Source: Pleurotus djamor
Lineage: Eukaryota > Basidiomycota > Agaricomycetes > Agaricales > Pleurotaceae
Direction of reading: 5' to 3'
Length of the DNA stretch: 25,179 bases
Assembly: GCA_029747585.1 (NCBI GenBank)
Contig: JAPEVF010000554.1
Location: 5,380 to 30,558 of the forward strand
The position numbers were made by a program, and so were the translations under genes. Positions 1 to 10,797 of the stretch are shown one piece after another (the stretch's first letter is position 1; each line of letters begins with the position of its first letter). Below the pieces are notes generated by a model, which saw only the letters and a program-made list of their open reading frames with translations, had not been told where the DNA came from and searched no databases.

Positions 1-141
1 ANANTGTATGGAAGATANTAGACTACAGATTACTACTTGCAGGTGCCAAAAATTGCCTGATCCTGGACGGAGANNCNNAGNACATGAATGAACGGATTGA
101 TTGCTTCGGACTCTAGTCTGACTGGNATGCTTTTGGTATTT

Positions 142-2250
142 TTACTCTGCCATCATCTCTTCGGGTGGAGGGCCCTGCTCCGCNTCTCGTTCTTTTCGCA
201 CTGCTTGCACCACATCATCCACACGGAGAAGCATACGTGCCGCCTCGATGGCAGTTTTTGAAATTTGTACCTGTTGAAAAAATGTNATGGAAAATGNGNT
301 CAGGATAAATCAATGGAATTACCTTGACGCTCGCGGATTCGTATANGCCGTATGATTTCATATCNACGATNTTCCCTGTTTCCCCGTTNACTCCCCATGA
401 GGTCTCACCGTTAGCGTGTTTGGCCTGTTTGAAAGAGGGTATCAAAAGGATAAGAGAAAAGCTCCCGACGGTAGCANAANTGATGATGATGAAAAATGAG
501 ACTGACCCTTAGCTCGGTGAGCACACGGATTGCATTGCCACCGCTATTTTGCACGAGTGTACGGGGAATTACCTCCATGGCGTCGGCTACGGCGCGGAAG
601 GGCCAACCCTCGACACCAACTATTGAACGGGCTTTGGCCTGTAAGCCGACGCTAATAGCCATTTCGGTAGCACCGCCGCCGGGTGCCAGCATGGGGTTAA
701 ATACAACATTTCTGGCGACGGACATGGCGTCGGCAAGGTTGCGATCAATCTCGTTGAGGATATCCTTTGAAGGGCCGCGGAGGAGTATCGTACATGCCTT
801 CGGGTTGTTGCATTCGGTTAGGAAGGTGAAGTACCTGTTCCAACATGATTAGGCAACGAGCGGTGATGGGGAGACTATTTTCCTCCATTTACACCGAAGG
901 AAGTTGACACTCACTCATCACCGANTTTTTCAATATTGAAAAGCCCACATTTCGTACCGACGTCAGAGTCACGAAGGTCTTCTATACGGTTGACAATGGT
1001 GGCACCGACAGCGAGCGCGATACGGTTGTTATCTGATTTTCGGACACGACGAATGGCCGAGACGTTGTGCTTATCCATTATACCCTGAGCGAGATCTGTG
1101 GGCATGACTATTAGTGGGAGGATATTTTACCAGGAACTTTCTCACCAGAAACGCCCTTCTCCGTAATGATAAGATCGGGCTTGAACTCCAGAAGACGAAG
1201 GACAAGGGACTTGACCTGCTCTTCCTCAATAGCCTGGGCCCGTTCCCAGTCACCCTCTTTTGAAAACTCCATGTTCGTCTGACTTTCTCCCTTCTTGTAC
1301 TCCAGCGGACAGTCCAATAAGATGATTCGAGGCTTGACGATCCGCCGTCTCATATGAGGATGGGTGACATCCTTGTTCAGCATAACACCGCTCAGCACGC
1401 GACTCTGTTCGATCTCTCCACCGGGAACTTTCTCCACACGAGCATACCGCTTGATATCAACGGTCCTTAGCCCACCTTCCTCTTGCGACACGGTCCGTAC
1501 GGCTTGGAGAGCTAGATTGCACATCAGATCTGACCACCTAGCAACGAACTTTGTTCCGATCGAAGTTTTTATGAGTGAGAGCATTTCCTCGTCGTTGTTG
1601 ATATCGATAGGCACGGATATTCTTTTGATGATCTCAAGAGCTTCCTTCAGTGCTTTATTGTATGCCGAGATGATGACAACGGGGTGGATGTCGCGCTCCA
1701 ACTGGGACAGCGATTGTGCGAGTATCTCTCCAGCTAATAAAGGACTCAGTTTCTTTGCGTGTCTGCCAGGACATATGAGCTGCGCACCAAGAATGATCAC
1801 ACTCGTCGTTCCATCACCACATTCCTCATCTTGAGTACGACTGAGCTCGATCATGTTCTTCGCCGCGGGATGAGCCACGTCAATTTCGCGCAGAATCGCG
1901 TTCCCGTCGTTAGTAAGCCTATATTGGAGGTTTATGGTCAATCAATCTTCCAGATGCCATCGAAAAGACGCACAAAATGCCTCCCATAGGGTCTAGGATC
2001 ATCTTGAGCATGGCTTTCGGACCCAAGCACGTCCGTATCACATCAGCAACTGTCTTTCTAGACGTTAAACAATGTATTTCCCAATTCAAAGGCAAGATCG
2101 ACACCTTTGCAGCAGTGATATTTGAGATTTGGGCTTTGCGCCCGGACTGCCTCTCAGGCGCGGTGTCTGTGTAGATTTCAATGAGACTACGGCAGTATCG
2201 CAGACCGTTCCAGACTTACTCATTACAAAAACTGGAGTTTGTCCTGACAT
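142..2250 (-). CDS. CCT3: T-complex protein 1 subunit gamma (CCT3)
   Basis: Gamma subunit of the eight-subunit cytosolic chaperonin TRiC/CCT, which folds actin, tubulin and other clients using ATP. Nine exons in transcript order: 2250-2220, 2166-2105, 2053-1974, 1918-1788, 1733-1146, 1095-915, 834-507, 424-323, 270-142. The sum is 1632 nt, 543 aa, as expected for the family (about 530-545). Seen: N-terminus MSGQTPVFVM, group II chaperonin core TCLGPKAM, LLTNDGNAILREID, the ATP-site GDGTTS, AIRRVRKSDNNRIA, PGGGATEMAI and the C-terminal end ARMLLRVDDVVQAVRKER. All introns are GT..AG and 50-82 nt. The 54-nt intron 1787-1734 is stop-free and in frame, so it can be misread as coding; removing it restores the family sequence TSVIILAGEILAQ. 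Several Ns near the 3' end are in-frame substitutions. Divergent from the RidA gene. Confidence 0.97.
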
Positions 2251-2373
2251 CGTAAAAGATCCAGGGAGAAGACTTTGAGGAGGAGGAGAAGGAGATAGAA
2301 ATTGAAGGGACCAGCAATTGGCGCTTACTGATAATATGGGCGTCTAATATTTACTGACCCCACCTATGCTCAC
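2251..2373. promoter_or_regulatory. Short divergent promoter between CCT3 and RidA genes
   Basis: Only 123 bp separate the two start codons, which point away from each other, so both promoters and 5' leaders must lie here or overlap the genes. The stretch is purine-rich on the plus strand near CCT3 (runs of gga/gaag at 2270-2310). No clear TATA box was seen, which suits two housekeeping genes. An upstream ATG at 2366 opens a short reading frame that overlaps the RidA start in another frame. Confidence 0.6.
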
Positions 2374-3042
2374 ATGGCATCTCCTCTGTTTCTTCGTTCC
2401 ACATCGATTGTCGCGTTCCGAGCCAGTCATTCTACGCGTTTTCAACTTTCATCGATAAGAGCGATGTCGAGCACACAAACTCATAGCAGTCTGAGCGTTG
2501 TCTCAACCCAAAGTGAACCTCTTCGCTGCTGGGTTCATCGCACTGGCAACTGAGTCCCTCTAGGTGTACCTGCGGCGATTGGCCCTTATTCCCAAGCCAT
2601 CAAAGTCGGGGAACTTGTATTCTGCTCTGGGTGTATTCCCCTTGACCCCNAAAACGGCTCAAGTTGTTGAGGGGGGGATCGAGGCTCAGGCAGAACAAGC
2701 GTTGAGCAACCTGCGTGCCGTGGTTGAGGCCAGTGGAAGTGAACTTGGTAAAGTGGCCAAGACGACGGTACGTCTGCTTTATGTGTATGTCTTTCTGCTT
2801 TATAACCAAGTTGAAATTTCTTTCGTTAGGTGTTCTTGAAGTCGATGGACGACTTTGTCACGGTGAACGGTATCTACGCCAAATTCTTTGGGGATCACAA
2901 GCCAGCCCGATCTGCAGTTGAGGTTGCAAGGCTCCCAAAAGACGTTCTGGTGGAAGTCGAATGTATTGCTAGGTGTGTTGACGTTTTCTCTAACAGCAGG
3001 TTGTGAGCGAGTTCATGAATAAGAACGGTCAGCTTGAAGTAG
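2374..3042 (+). CDS. MMF1: RidA/YjgF/Mmf1-family enamine/imine deaminase, probably mitochondrial
   Basis: The RidA family hydrolyses reactive enamine/imine intermediates released by PLP enzymes such as threonine dehydratase. Exons 2374-2512, 2564-2767, 2830-2972 and probably 3033-3042, about 164 aa. Seen: [62 protein letters not shown], then [19 protein letters not shown]; Arg141 in KPARS is the substrate-carboxylate ligand of the family. About 35-40 extra N-terminal residues, rich in Arg/Ser and nearly free of acids, look like a mitochondrial presequence; Met31 could serve as a second start for a cytosolic form. The N at 2650 (CCCC-N-AAAA) is an extra base: dropping it rejoins the two frames. 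The last few residues are uncertain: reading through without the fourth exon would end at 3006. Confidence 0.92.
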
Positions 3043-3177
3043 ATCTATGTGTTTTAGACCCGAAATATGGAATCTTGTTATGTTCGCACTTCTAGATGAC
3101 TACGATTTGGGACATGAAGCCACATCAAGCTCAAGCTACAAATTGCAATCGTGTTTACAGATTGCGTTGCACATCAC

Positions 3178-5155
3178 TCATACAAATGTCACCTCAATCT
3201 CCTCGCCTTCATTCGCACAGTTGACAAACGCGATGCCGACTTTTCTGTAGCAATGATCCCCTTCAATTCCAACAGGTTCGGCAAGGACCGCATAGTCGTT
3301 GTGTCCACGTTGTGTCCAAATCAGGGAGCACCTTCTCAACCTTTCGACGTCATCTCGGAATGGGAACCAAACCAGGAAGGCTCGTCTGTCCCTCAAGGAC
3401 ACAACCCACCGATCCCAGCCGACAAACACCTCCCTTAAGGCACTACTGAAGGCATTCGCGTCACGATATGTGAGGAAGCACATATACTCCAGTGCTCGTC
3501 GCACGTCGCCCTGTTCCAGTGCCCCCTTCGCAGCGGCGTGGTACCGGTCGTCCTCCTCATCCTTGTCGCGGTAGCCCAAGGCTAAATCTGCTGCCTTCAT
3601 CAAGATATGTACAACGGAGGACACATTGTAGGTCACTTCGTTAGGATTGGTGATGGCGATTAGCGTCGCGAATAGCTCCCCTCGCTCCCCGCTGCCGTCC
3701 CCAAATGCAGTTTCAGTTGATACCGATTCGATATCTTCGATGGCGGATGTGACGAGGCACAGCTCCCCATTCGAAGTGATGGCAACTAGTGGACTGTGTT
3801 AGATTGGTCATTTGATTTTGAAACCTCCCCAAACCTGTGGTGTTGGTACACTTCCCGAGCTCAACTTGGGCTCCTCCGGTCGCGCTCTGGACAATGCTAA
3901 ACCCCCAATCTTCGTACGCCTCCTTAGACACTCCTTTCCATGTTAACCAAGTCTCTAGGTTCCATTCTCCTCCCCCACGCTTCTTTGGCGGTAACTGTGG
4001 AGCACAGTCCCATGTTCTTCTCGGAAACTGTGTCACCCTCATCGTCAATAGAGGCGCGCAATCGTAGGCCCGATTCTCGATATATTTGGCCACGGTTTTT
4101 TGCCAGAGAACGTGGAATGTCAATTCATAGGTCTCCGGTTTATCCAAACCATGAGTCCTTCGGACTTCTTCGTTTACCTCGTCGTTGCCTACTTCCCATC
4201 TTTCGTCCACGAGTGCGTACGCTCCCCTCAGTCGATCCGCTGCTCTTGAACACTCTCGGTCGCGCGTAATATTGAGGATCTGGAGAGGATGTATCGTCTT
4301 CCGCTTATACTCCAGAGCAACCGTTAAGTGTTGGAGCATATTGCACCAGCCACGATCGTACACAACGCCTTGACGTGGATGTACCCAATTGTACCTTGCT
4401 TCACCGCAATCTTGGTCGAGCTTCCCAAGGGCGAGAACTTTTATAGTCCAATCGACGAGTTTGCAGAGCGTATCCAAATGCATCTGGACCCCCTCTGATG
4501 TCAACAACTTTGAAGACTCTGAGGCCAATGGAACCACTGCTTCTTGAAGAGTCCACACTCGCCAGAACCATCCGTCGCTCATAACCTCGTCAATCGCACC
4601 CAAGCCGTTCCAAACAACACGGAGGGTCAAATCCAACTTCCCTGATGGGTCGGCCTGCCATGTATCAAGGACGTGTGATAACTTGGCCCATTTCGATGCG
4701 AACTCCTCGTGTTTCTCCCCAAATACGATTGTCGCAGCGGCATTCCCATAGTATCCTTCCATTCTGACCATCTCCGACGCTGAATCGGCAGGATCGTCTT
4801 GGTTGATACAGAGTGTGTCGATCCACACATAAGTGTACCCTAGGCGCCGACATGATTCGAGGATCCGTTGAAGCTTGGCTTCGCTGGTCATCGGGACCTT
4901 CCATGGGACTGATCGCACTTTGATAGGTATTGTTGAGCCCCAAACATGGCTCACGGCGCAGTACTTCGGGAACGAAGCCAGCTGGGAAAGGGCCGAATGG
5001 TCTCGTAGTATCCCACAGACTAGATATTCGCCCTCAGAGCAAAACGAGTCTGAGACTTCGAAGAGACGAGTAGGAAGACTGTTGGCCTTATCATCCCGTT
5101 ATTCAACCTCAGTTCATTTCAAAGTCCAGCGGTAGGGTTAAGAAAGGCTTACCAT
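3178..5155 (-). CDS. HET (heterokaryon incompatibility) domain protein
   Basis: HET-domain proteins act in fungal non-self recognition and can trigger cell death on fusion of unlike hyphae. Exons 5155-5153, 5086-3835 and 3785-3178, giving 620 aa. Seen: the first HET block AVSHVWGS (residues 45-52), the second block YVWIDTLCINQDD (87-99) followed by MVRMEGYYGNAAATIVFG, and the third block GWFWRVWTLQEAVVP near residue 180. The long C-terminal part after the HET domain has no motif I recognise. The start is inferred: the frame is closed upstream by a stop, and the best solution is an ATG at 5155 followed at once by a 66-nt GTAAGC..AAG intron, so exon 1 would code only Met and then ANSLPTRLFEV, a typical HET beginning. 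The 49-nt intron 3834-3786 joins NTT to VAITSNGE. Convergent with the RidA gene. Confidence 0.88.
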
Positions 5156-5592
5156 GGGGTTGATGAAGATGTCGATTACGTCCTAGTACCCCATCTTGCT
5201 CTTATACTCATTTGATGAACAGGTGAGAACCTCAGTGCTCAATGAAATCGTCGGCGGGTTCCTTGGGTGACATTTCCCTAGAAGGCTGTGGGTATCACCG
5301 ATCTCCATGTGAGCCTATTTCTCAACAGCACAGCACTGTCTAGCTCGCTTGATCAACAGCCTCCCAGCTCTCAGATATAATCAAGGAGGCTTTGGTATCA
5401 AGAATCCTGGCTTCCCCTCGAACTTGAACCAGGAGATATTGCTATAGTGGGACGATGCTGTCAAGGAGGATGTCTTGGATAACACCTCCAGGGTGTCTCG
5501 CCAGGTTACTCAAAGGTAGCTCGTAGCTGTTTGAGCGCGTTGCAATGGAAGTCAAAAAGGACCATCGCTGGTGAGGGCGACGCCCGCATTCG
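5156..5592. other. Intergenic: HET promoter side and iMet tRNA 3' flank
   Basis: No coding sequence is supported. The stretch holds the presumed promoter of the HET gene on its left side. On the right, a T5 run on the minus strand (plus-strand AAAAA at 5554-5558) lies about 35 nt past the tRNA 3' end and could be its Pol III terminator. Confidence 0.5.
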
Positions 5593-5664
5593 TAGCAGCA
5601 ACTGGTTTCGATCCAGTGACCTCGGGGTTATGGGCCCCGCGCGCTTCCCCTGCGCCATGCTGCT
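5593..5664 (-). tRNA. tRNA-iMet(CAU): Initiator tRNA-Met (CAU), copy 1
   Basis: A 72-nt sequence (71 nt plus discriminator A) folds into a perfect cloverleaf: acceptor AGCAGCA/TGCTGCT, D stem GCGC/GCGC, anticodon stem CGGGG/CCCCG with loop CCCATAA, T stem ACTGG/CCAGT with loop ATCGAAA. Eukaryotic initiator hallmarks are present: the A1-U72 pair, three G-C pairs closing the anticodon stem, C33, and A54/A60 instead of the usual TPsi loop. No intron. Identical to the copies at 18960-19031 and 21835-21906. A T5 run follows about 35 nt downstream. Confidence 0.97.
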
Positions 5665-5674
5665 CATGACTAGC

Positions 5675-5710
5675 TTAGCTCAAGCAGTACATTTAGCTCA
5701 AGCAGTACAT
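5675..5710. repeat. Perfect 18-bp tandem duplication beside tRNA copy 1
   Basis: The 18-mer ttagctcaagcagtacat occurs twice back to back (5675-5692 and 5693-5710), starting 11 bp upstream of the tRNA 5' end. It looks like a recent local duplication; no function is known to me. Confidence 0.9.
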
Positions 5711-5781
5711 AATCGCATAATTGGCTGTAACTTGTACTTGGATATCGTCATCTTATCAGATAGAGAAGTCCATAGCCCACA

Positions 5782-7002
5782 TCACCAGTCAAACTGCTTG
5801 ATCGCCATATCGTCTTGCCCACACTCAACTACTTTCTTCTCAGTCTCCCAATCATATAGCCAAGCTTCCTGATCGCCCCAAACCAGAGGGTGTTTCCAAT
5901 CCACAACCACGGCGTCATCCCTTCCACGGTACCACCTTGTAGCAGTTGTTGACATGGACTTTTGCAGCTCGATACATTGAAGCGTACGTGGGCAGCACTC
6001 TGATCCTAAAATTTCGCGCACTTTCCTAGTATTCCAAAAAGAGTCGTAAGGGACAAAGATCCGAAGGTGCGTTATCTTGGTTCCTTCAAGGAGCCTTGGG
6101 ATTTCAAGGCCCCAAAGATCGTATCGTGTGCACGTCTACGTATTCGAGAGTGGTGAGCTATATGTATGATGTATAATGGTAGGCATGTCACGTACATCGA
6201 ACAGCTCCAGATATTTGACATCCGGCGCATGGGGAAGTACATCGCGCCTCATCCATTCGAACGAGTGCTCGAAGAAGGTGGTGACCGAGAGTGTTTCTAG
6301 AGCGGGAAATCTTGGGAATGCCGTCGAGTCTGCCTGGACACGCAAGTGCGTTAGATTGGCTCTGGATGAAGGCTGGTTTCGAAGGAAGGCGGGGAAAACG
6401 TCAGCTTCGAACGCTTTGAGACCCGTGAATGGAAGGTCAGATGGACTTTCCAAGGAAAGTAGAGGGAAATTCAAGCGGATGCACTCCAGTTCTGGATGGA
6501 TGTGAAGAAAGGGAACGACTTCGATGTTTTGGTTGGACATGGAGTAGATTTGCAAATATCGCAAGTGAGGGAAGTGGAGAAGGATAGGTTCCGAGCCTTC
6601 CGTTTTCGTGACAATCGACGGTCCCGGAGAGCTCTCTCCAACGATATTGAGTTGAAGCAAGAGCGTTTCCAATTTCTGAAATGCGGCCAAAAGTTTATCG
6701 ATGAGGACTACGTCTTCCTTCCGGTATGTGCCTGCGAATTTGATCGAGAATGATTTAACGTAAAAGGCTCGCGGATTTGGGAGCATGTGGCTGTTCGTTG
6801 ATATGAAGTCGTAAAGCAATGTTGCATGGGATGGGCTTGTGGGCTCTGGGAGGGTTACGAAAAGACGAATGTCTTTGAGAAGGACAGGCTCGGTAAGGAC
6901 ATTTAATCGTTTGGACACGCACGACAGGCTTCGTAGAGTCTGAGGATGGCCAGCACATTCTGATATGATTGCGTGTAACAGATCGTCGGGTGGTTCAGTC
7001 AT
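5782..7002 (-). CDS. F-box-like protein with leucine-rich C-terminal region
   Basis: Probably a substrate-recognition subunit of an SCF-type ubiquitin ligase. Exons 7002-6196 and 6135-5782 join in phase 0 across a 60-nt GTACGT..CGTAG intron, giving 386 aa. The N-terminus (residues 2-45) matches the fungal F-box-like pattern: PPDDLLHAIISECAGHPQ, then SLSCVSKRLN and EPVLLKDIRLF. The middle and C-terminal parts have spaced Leu motifs such as HLRYLQIYSMS, ELECIRLNFPLL, ALETLSV and VKYLELFD, typical of the degenerate LRR region of the many agaricomycete F-box proteins. Continuing after the intron, WGLEIPRLLEGTKITHLRIFVP keeps the pattern. The last 70 residues are Trp/Asp-rich (DWKHPLVWGDQEAWLYDWE) and unrecognised. 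Its targets cannot be predicted. Confidence 0.82.
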
Positions 7003-7256
7003 CGTCGTAGTGGAAAAACCATTTGCGATCTAATCTGATATGTTGAACTGTGTGTCTTGGTGCCCTGAGCGCCGAGCCTTTGTGATGAGAGAACACGAAA
7101 AGAATTCATTATTATATTCTGTGATACAAACAGAACTGTAGTTGGCCGCGACCCAAGTTGATCTGGCCAACAGTTGACCAACAGTGCAAGATTACGACCA
7201 GCTAGAGTGGCGTTTCAAAATTTCATTAGCAAGATCCGAAGTGAAAGTCAATGCAC

Positions 7257-8526
7257 TCACACAGCGGGACCAGGGAAAGGATATGCACCAGTGTCTTGAC
7301 CAATCGGGTAAGAATGACTGCAAGAGACTCGTGTGGGATCATGGACGTACTGGTGTACACATCATAAACCTGGATTAAGGGGTAATTTGAGTCTCAGGGG
7401 CCACATCGAGCAAGGTCAAAGGACTTACGATTCCAGGGGTGGTTGCGGTGTATGCTCCCGGGAAGGACACGAAGCTCGTAGGGAGAGCAGTCCCAGACCC
7501 AGTGACTTGAACTTGGATACAGGAGGGATAGACCTTTCCTCGTGTTCAGCACGACTGATGAATGAAGAGATGGAAGCCTTATACCTGAGCACCAGGATAG
7601 CTCCATGCTGTGTTCCATGCGTGAGCAGAGCCTTCCTTGGAATAGCATTAATGTGTGCGATACTTACCGGCATGGAGAGCAATACTACAAGGTACACGAA
7701 TGCATGAGTTGTTGAGCACAAGGAAGGGATGACGAGAGCTTACATTTCGTGACGAATGATATATTGTCCAGGGGCGAGNCTCGAGGGAATTCTGAATGTG
7801 TAAATATGGTTGTTCGCGTACAAGCCATCAGTAGCGGCCCATTTCCCACTGGCGTCCTTGCCGGACTGGTCAACCTTGAACCACACAGCACTGCGTCAAG
7901 TCAAGAGTAAGTCAGAGACATAGATGTTGACAAACACAGTTTACGCACGAGTTTCCTGGGTTCCAGTTCGTGATATCCGAAGGAGCTCTTGCCATGTAGG
8001 TAATTATAGGTCCCTTTGAAACCGAGGTTAGCGATCTAGGTGGCTGATCCGCAGAGGTATAAGGTACTCTATAACTCACCTTATGAGAATCGGGCCATGT
8101 CGTCCAGTTCAATTTGACTTCCGCGCCGGCGGCGACGGAGCCAACGAGGGGAGCTGGAGCGCTTCCAGCATAAGAAGATCCTCCAGCGGACCAACCGTTG
8201 CACTGGACACTGAGGGAAAACGAGGTAAGTGCTCGGTGTATTACCTTCTGGACGAAGAGACGTACTCGATCAGCGACAGGTCTTCCACAGGTCCTTTCGG
8301 TCAAGTGTCAGTTTACAGATGTGTTGAGGCGGGATGGGCTCATACCATTTCCTGGGATCTTGCGAACGATACGTGGAATGGGAGGATTATAGTACGGGTC
8401 CGAGTACGGGAGGTATCCGGTATACTTTGCTGTCCCGAGAGTAATCTCTTGGACGTATCCGTGAGCGCTGACAAGGGTGAGCGCGCTGAGGATAGTAGCG
8501 GTGAAAGCAATGACAGAACGAATCAT
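7257..8526 (-). CDS. AA9 lytic polysaccharide monooxygenase, array copy A
   Basis: Secreted copper enzyme of the AA9 (former GH61) family that oxidatively cleaves cellulose or hemicellulose. Ten exons: 8526-8346, 8293-8266, 8209-8080, 8013-7949, 7890-7744, 7684-7668, 7607-7585, 7533-7429, 7369-7351, 7294-7257; 753 nt, 250 aa. Signal peptide 1-21 ends at VSA, so the mature chain starts with His22 (HGYVQ), half of the copper histidine brace. The second ligand is His112 in [19 protein letters not shown] (181-188) holds the conserved active-site His and QVYPSC the axial Tyr199 and a disulfide Cys (partner in VQCNGW). A sequon NWT precedes His112. It ends at YPFPGPAV with no CBM1 or linker. A TATAAATA box lies 40 bp upstream of the ATG. 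One N at 7779 is a substitution. Confidence 0.97.
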
Positions 8527-8565
8527 GGCGGCCAGAGGATGGTCAAAGACTGTGTTCAAGCCAGG

Positions 8566-8573
8566 TATTTATA
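8566..8573 (-). promoter_or_regulatory. TATA box of LPMO copy A
   Basis: TATAAATA on the minus strand, 40 bp upstream of the start codon at 8526. An equal octamer precedes LPMO copy B, which supports a shared strong inducible core promoter. Confidence 0.7.
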
Positions 8574-9190
8574 CTAGCAGCGAGTGTTGAACTGCGAGGA
8601 AATACCTCAGTGGCCATGAGTTGCAGATCCGATGGGCCGGTCAATGTGGTAGGTAACCTAGCCATCATGACATTGCTTGGAGGGTCCGTAACACCGCATA
8701 CCAGACTCATGGTCAGGGTTAAGCGTCAACTACATCTCAGATGACGCGATGGTAAGCGGCTCGGCATTGAGTATTGAACCCCAACAGCATGTCAACGTAC
8801 CCCACACAGACAGAATGCATAATTTGCGGAAGAACCATGGTCCGAGGATATAAACCATTTACACGAGCTGGTTACAACATACGGATGGTGTTAGCAGTAC
8901 CAAAGGAGAAGTTTCTTGCTAAATCTTTGCACCTCAGTTTAGCCTAGCTCCAAGAACGGGTAGCAAGAACGCTAGGCCCGGTTGTGTGTTTGAACCTTGA
9001 AGTTGAACTTCGACTTTAGCGGTTTCGAGTTTCCCGGAAAAAAATTAGTATCAGTGTTGGAGCCACATGTAAGTCATCGTCGTATCTTGAAAGCAAAAGG
9101 TCTGAAGCATTGAGTGACGCGTGCGATAGGTCTTGGCCGCAATATCAAGAGTGGGTTTGCAACCTGGAAGTGAATGGGGAAGATTGATCG

Positions 9191-9202
9191 TGATCATGAT
9201 CA
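9191..9202. repeat. 12-bp perfect palindrome
   Basis: The sequence tgatcatgatca is its own reverse complement and sits in a local cluster of tgatca-like words (9184-9218). It could be a dimeric regulator site or chance. Confidence 0.4.
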
Positions 9203-9572
9203 TCGCTCAGGTGATCATTCTCAGGGAGCCAGGAACCTCAATCTAGCGAAATTTGCGCTCTGTTTATCCGGATTGTTGAGACAATTCAGCGGCGTAACAT
9301 TGTCAAGCAAAGCGGGATGGCAGGGCCGGAGGGTGATGCCACAGGTGACTTGATTTTATGGGTGGATGTAGTCCGACAAACCATTCAGTTGAGACTATGT
9401 GGGGAGGTGTATGACGTATTGATGATCACAGAAGCGATTTTTAGAAGAGGTCTTTATAAAGGGTGAAGGGTGACCATAGTTCGCATTCTTAACTTCCTTC
9501 AAAAGAGGATTTAGGACCAGCTACATGGACGTGTAGTTAGATTGGCGATATGTCAACCGATGCGGGGATGAC

Positions 9573-10797
9573 TTACACAGGAGGTCCAGGAATAGGGTAA
9601 GGTCCAGTGTCTAACATAATTGAGGGTCAGGTCGAGGGGATGAAGTAGGAAGGAACTTACTGGTGTAGACATCGTACACCTACATCGAAAGGTTGAGTAA
9701 TCACGAAAAGGGTAAGCCGTGTGACCACTTACGATACCGGGAGTGCTGGCAGTGTATTCTCCAGGGAATGAAACAAAGCTAGTCGGGAGAGCCGTGCCGG
9801 AGCCAGTGACTTCGACCTGGATGCAAGAGGGGTAGACCTGGTTTGCTATGAGCATCATGCTAAACGAAGATACCGTGGGGATGCCACAGACCTGGACTCC
9901 TGGGTAGCCCCAAGCTGATGCGAAGAGTTGGAACAGGATAGAAACGGAGGATCTCAAGACGTACCGGCGTGTAAAGCAAGACTACGACTGGATCAGCTTC
10001 GGGATCGTATCACGAGAGGGGAACCACAAACATTTCGTGTCTGATCAAGTATTGACCGGGTTGGAGTCGAGAGGGGATGTTGAAGGAGTAAATATGATTG
10101 TTGGCGTACAATCCGTCGGTGGCCGCCCATAGTCCGTTCGCGTCCTTTCCTGACTCGTCAACCTTGAACCACACGGCGCTGTTATTTGGATTGGGCTCAG
10201 ATAGCTGAATAGTTGAAGGGGATTTGTAGGTACGCACTCGGTTCCAGGGCTCCATGAGGTAATATCTTGACCTGCTGGAACCTTTGCCATATACGTGATG
10301 ATAGGTCCCTGGTATAAAGAGTCAGAATGGTTGGCTACGCGGCTTTTGAAGTAAGTACTGACTTTATGAGATTCGGGCCAAGTCGTCCAGTTGAATTTAA
10401 TCTCATCACCAGCAGCGATGGTACCGTAGATTGGGGCAGGCTCCGTTCCAATGGCAAGGGCTGACCATCCATTACATTGGACACTGGAGGTGTATCAGCA
10501 GATATTCGTAGGGAGTTGTCCGAAAGGTTTACTCAATCAGGGAAAGGTCTTCAACAGGGCCTATTCAAAGGGATACCGTTAATGCTGCAGAGCCCAAGCT
10601 GACGAACGAGTCGTACCGTTCCCAGGAATCTTGCGGACGATACGTTGGGGAGGAGGGCTATAGTAGGGATCGGAGTAGGGCATGTAGCCTGAATACGTGG
10701 TTGTACCAAGCGTGACCTGTTGAACGTAGCCATGGGCGTTAACCAAGGTCAACGCCGTGAAGATGGTTGCAGTGAAAGCCAATACGGATTTGAACAT
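9573..10797 (-). CDS. AA9 lytic polysaccharide monooxygenase, array copy B
   Basis: Paralogue of copy A with the same ten-exon structure: 10797-10617, 10560-10533, 10483-10363, 10308-10238, 10178-10032, 9981-9965, 9914-9892, 9837-9733, 9679-9661, 9610-9573; 750 nt, 249 aa. Signal peptide 1-21 ends at VNA; mature His22 (HGYVQQ). Copper ligand His109 in [11 protein letters not shown], active-site His in RHEILALH, axial Tyr198 in QVYPSC, disulfide Cys in VQCNGW, sequon NWT before the second ligand. It ends at YPIPGPPV without a carbohydrate-binding module. Two very short exons of 17 and 23 nt are exactly as in copy A, so simple ORF callers will miss them. TATAAATA lies 56 bp upstream; a CreA-like GTGGGG lies between it and the ATG. 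Confidence 0.97.

Larger units (their letters stand above)
8527..9572. other. Intergenic spacer between LPMO copies A and B
   Basis: About 1 kb with no supported gene. It holds the promoter of LPMO copy A (TATA box at 8566-8573). GTGGGG-type motifs matching the CreA/Cre1 consensus SYGGRG occur at 8800-8805 (reverse) and 9399-9404; such short motifs occur often by chance. A perfect 12-bp palindrome lies at 9191-9202. Confidence 0.5.

Noticed and set aside
496..852. Long open frames antisense to CCT3 exons (also 1364-1834)
   Set aside because: They are shadows of the well-conserved CCT3 coding strand; their translations have no family resemblance.
3178..7002. A coupled HET/F-box non-self recognition module
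   Set aside because: The two genes are merely neighbours with a tRNA between them and separate promoters; both families are very numerous in agaricomycetes.
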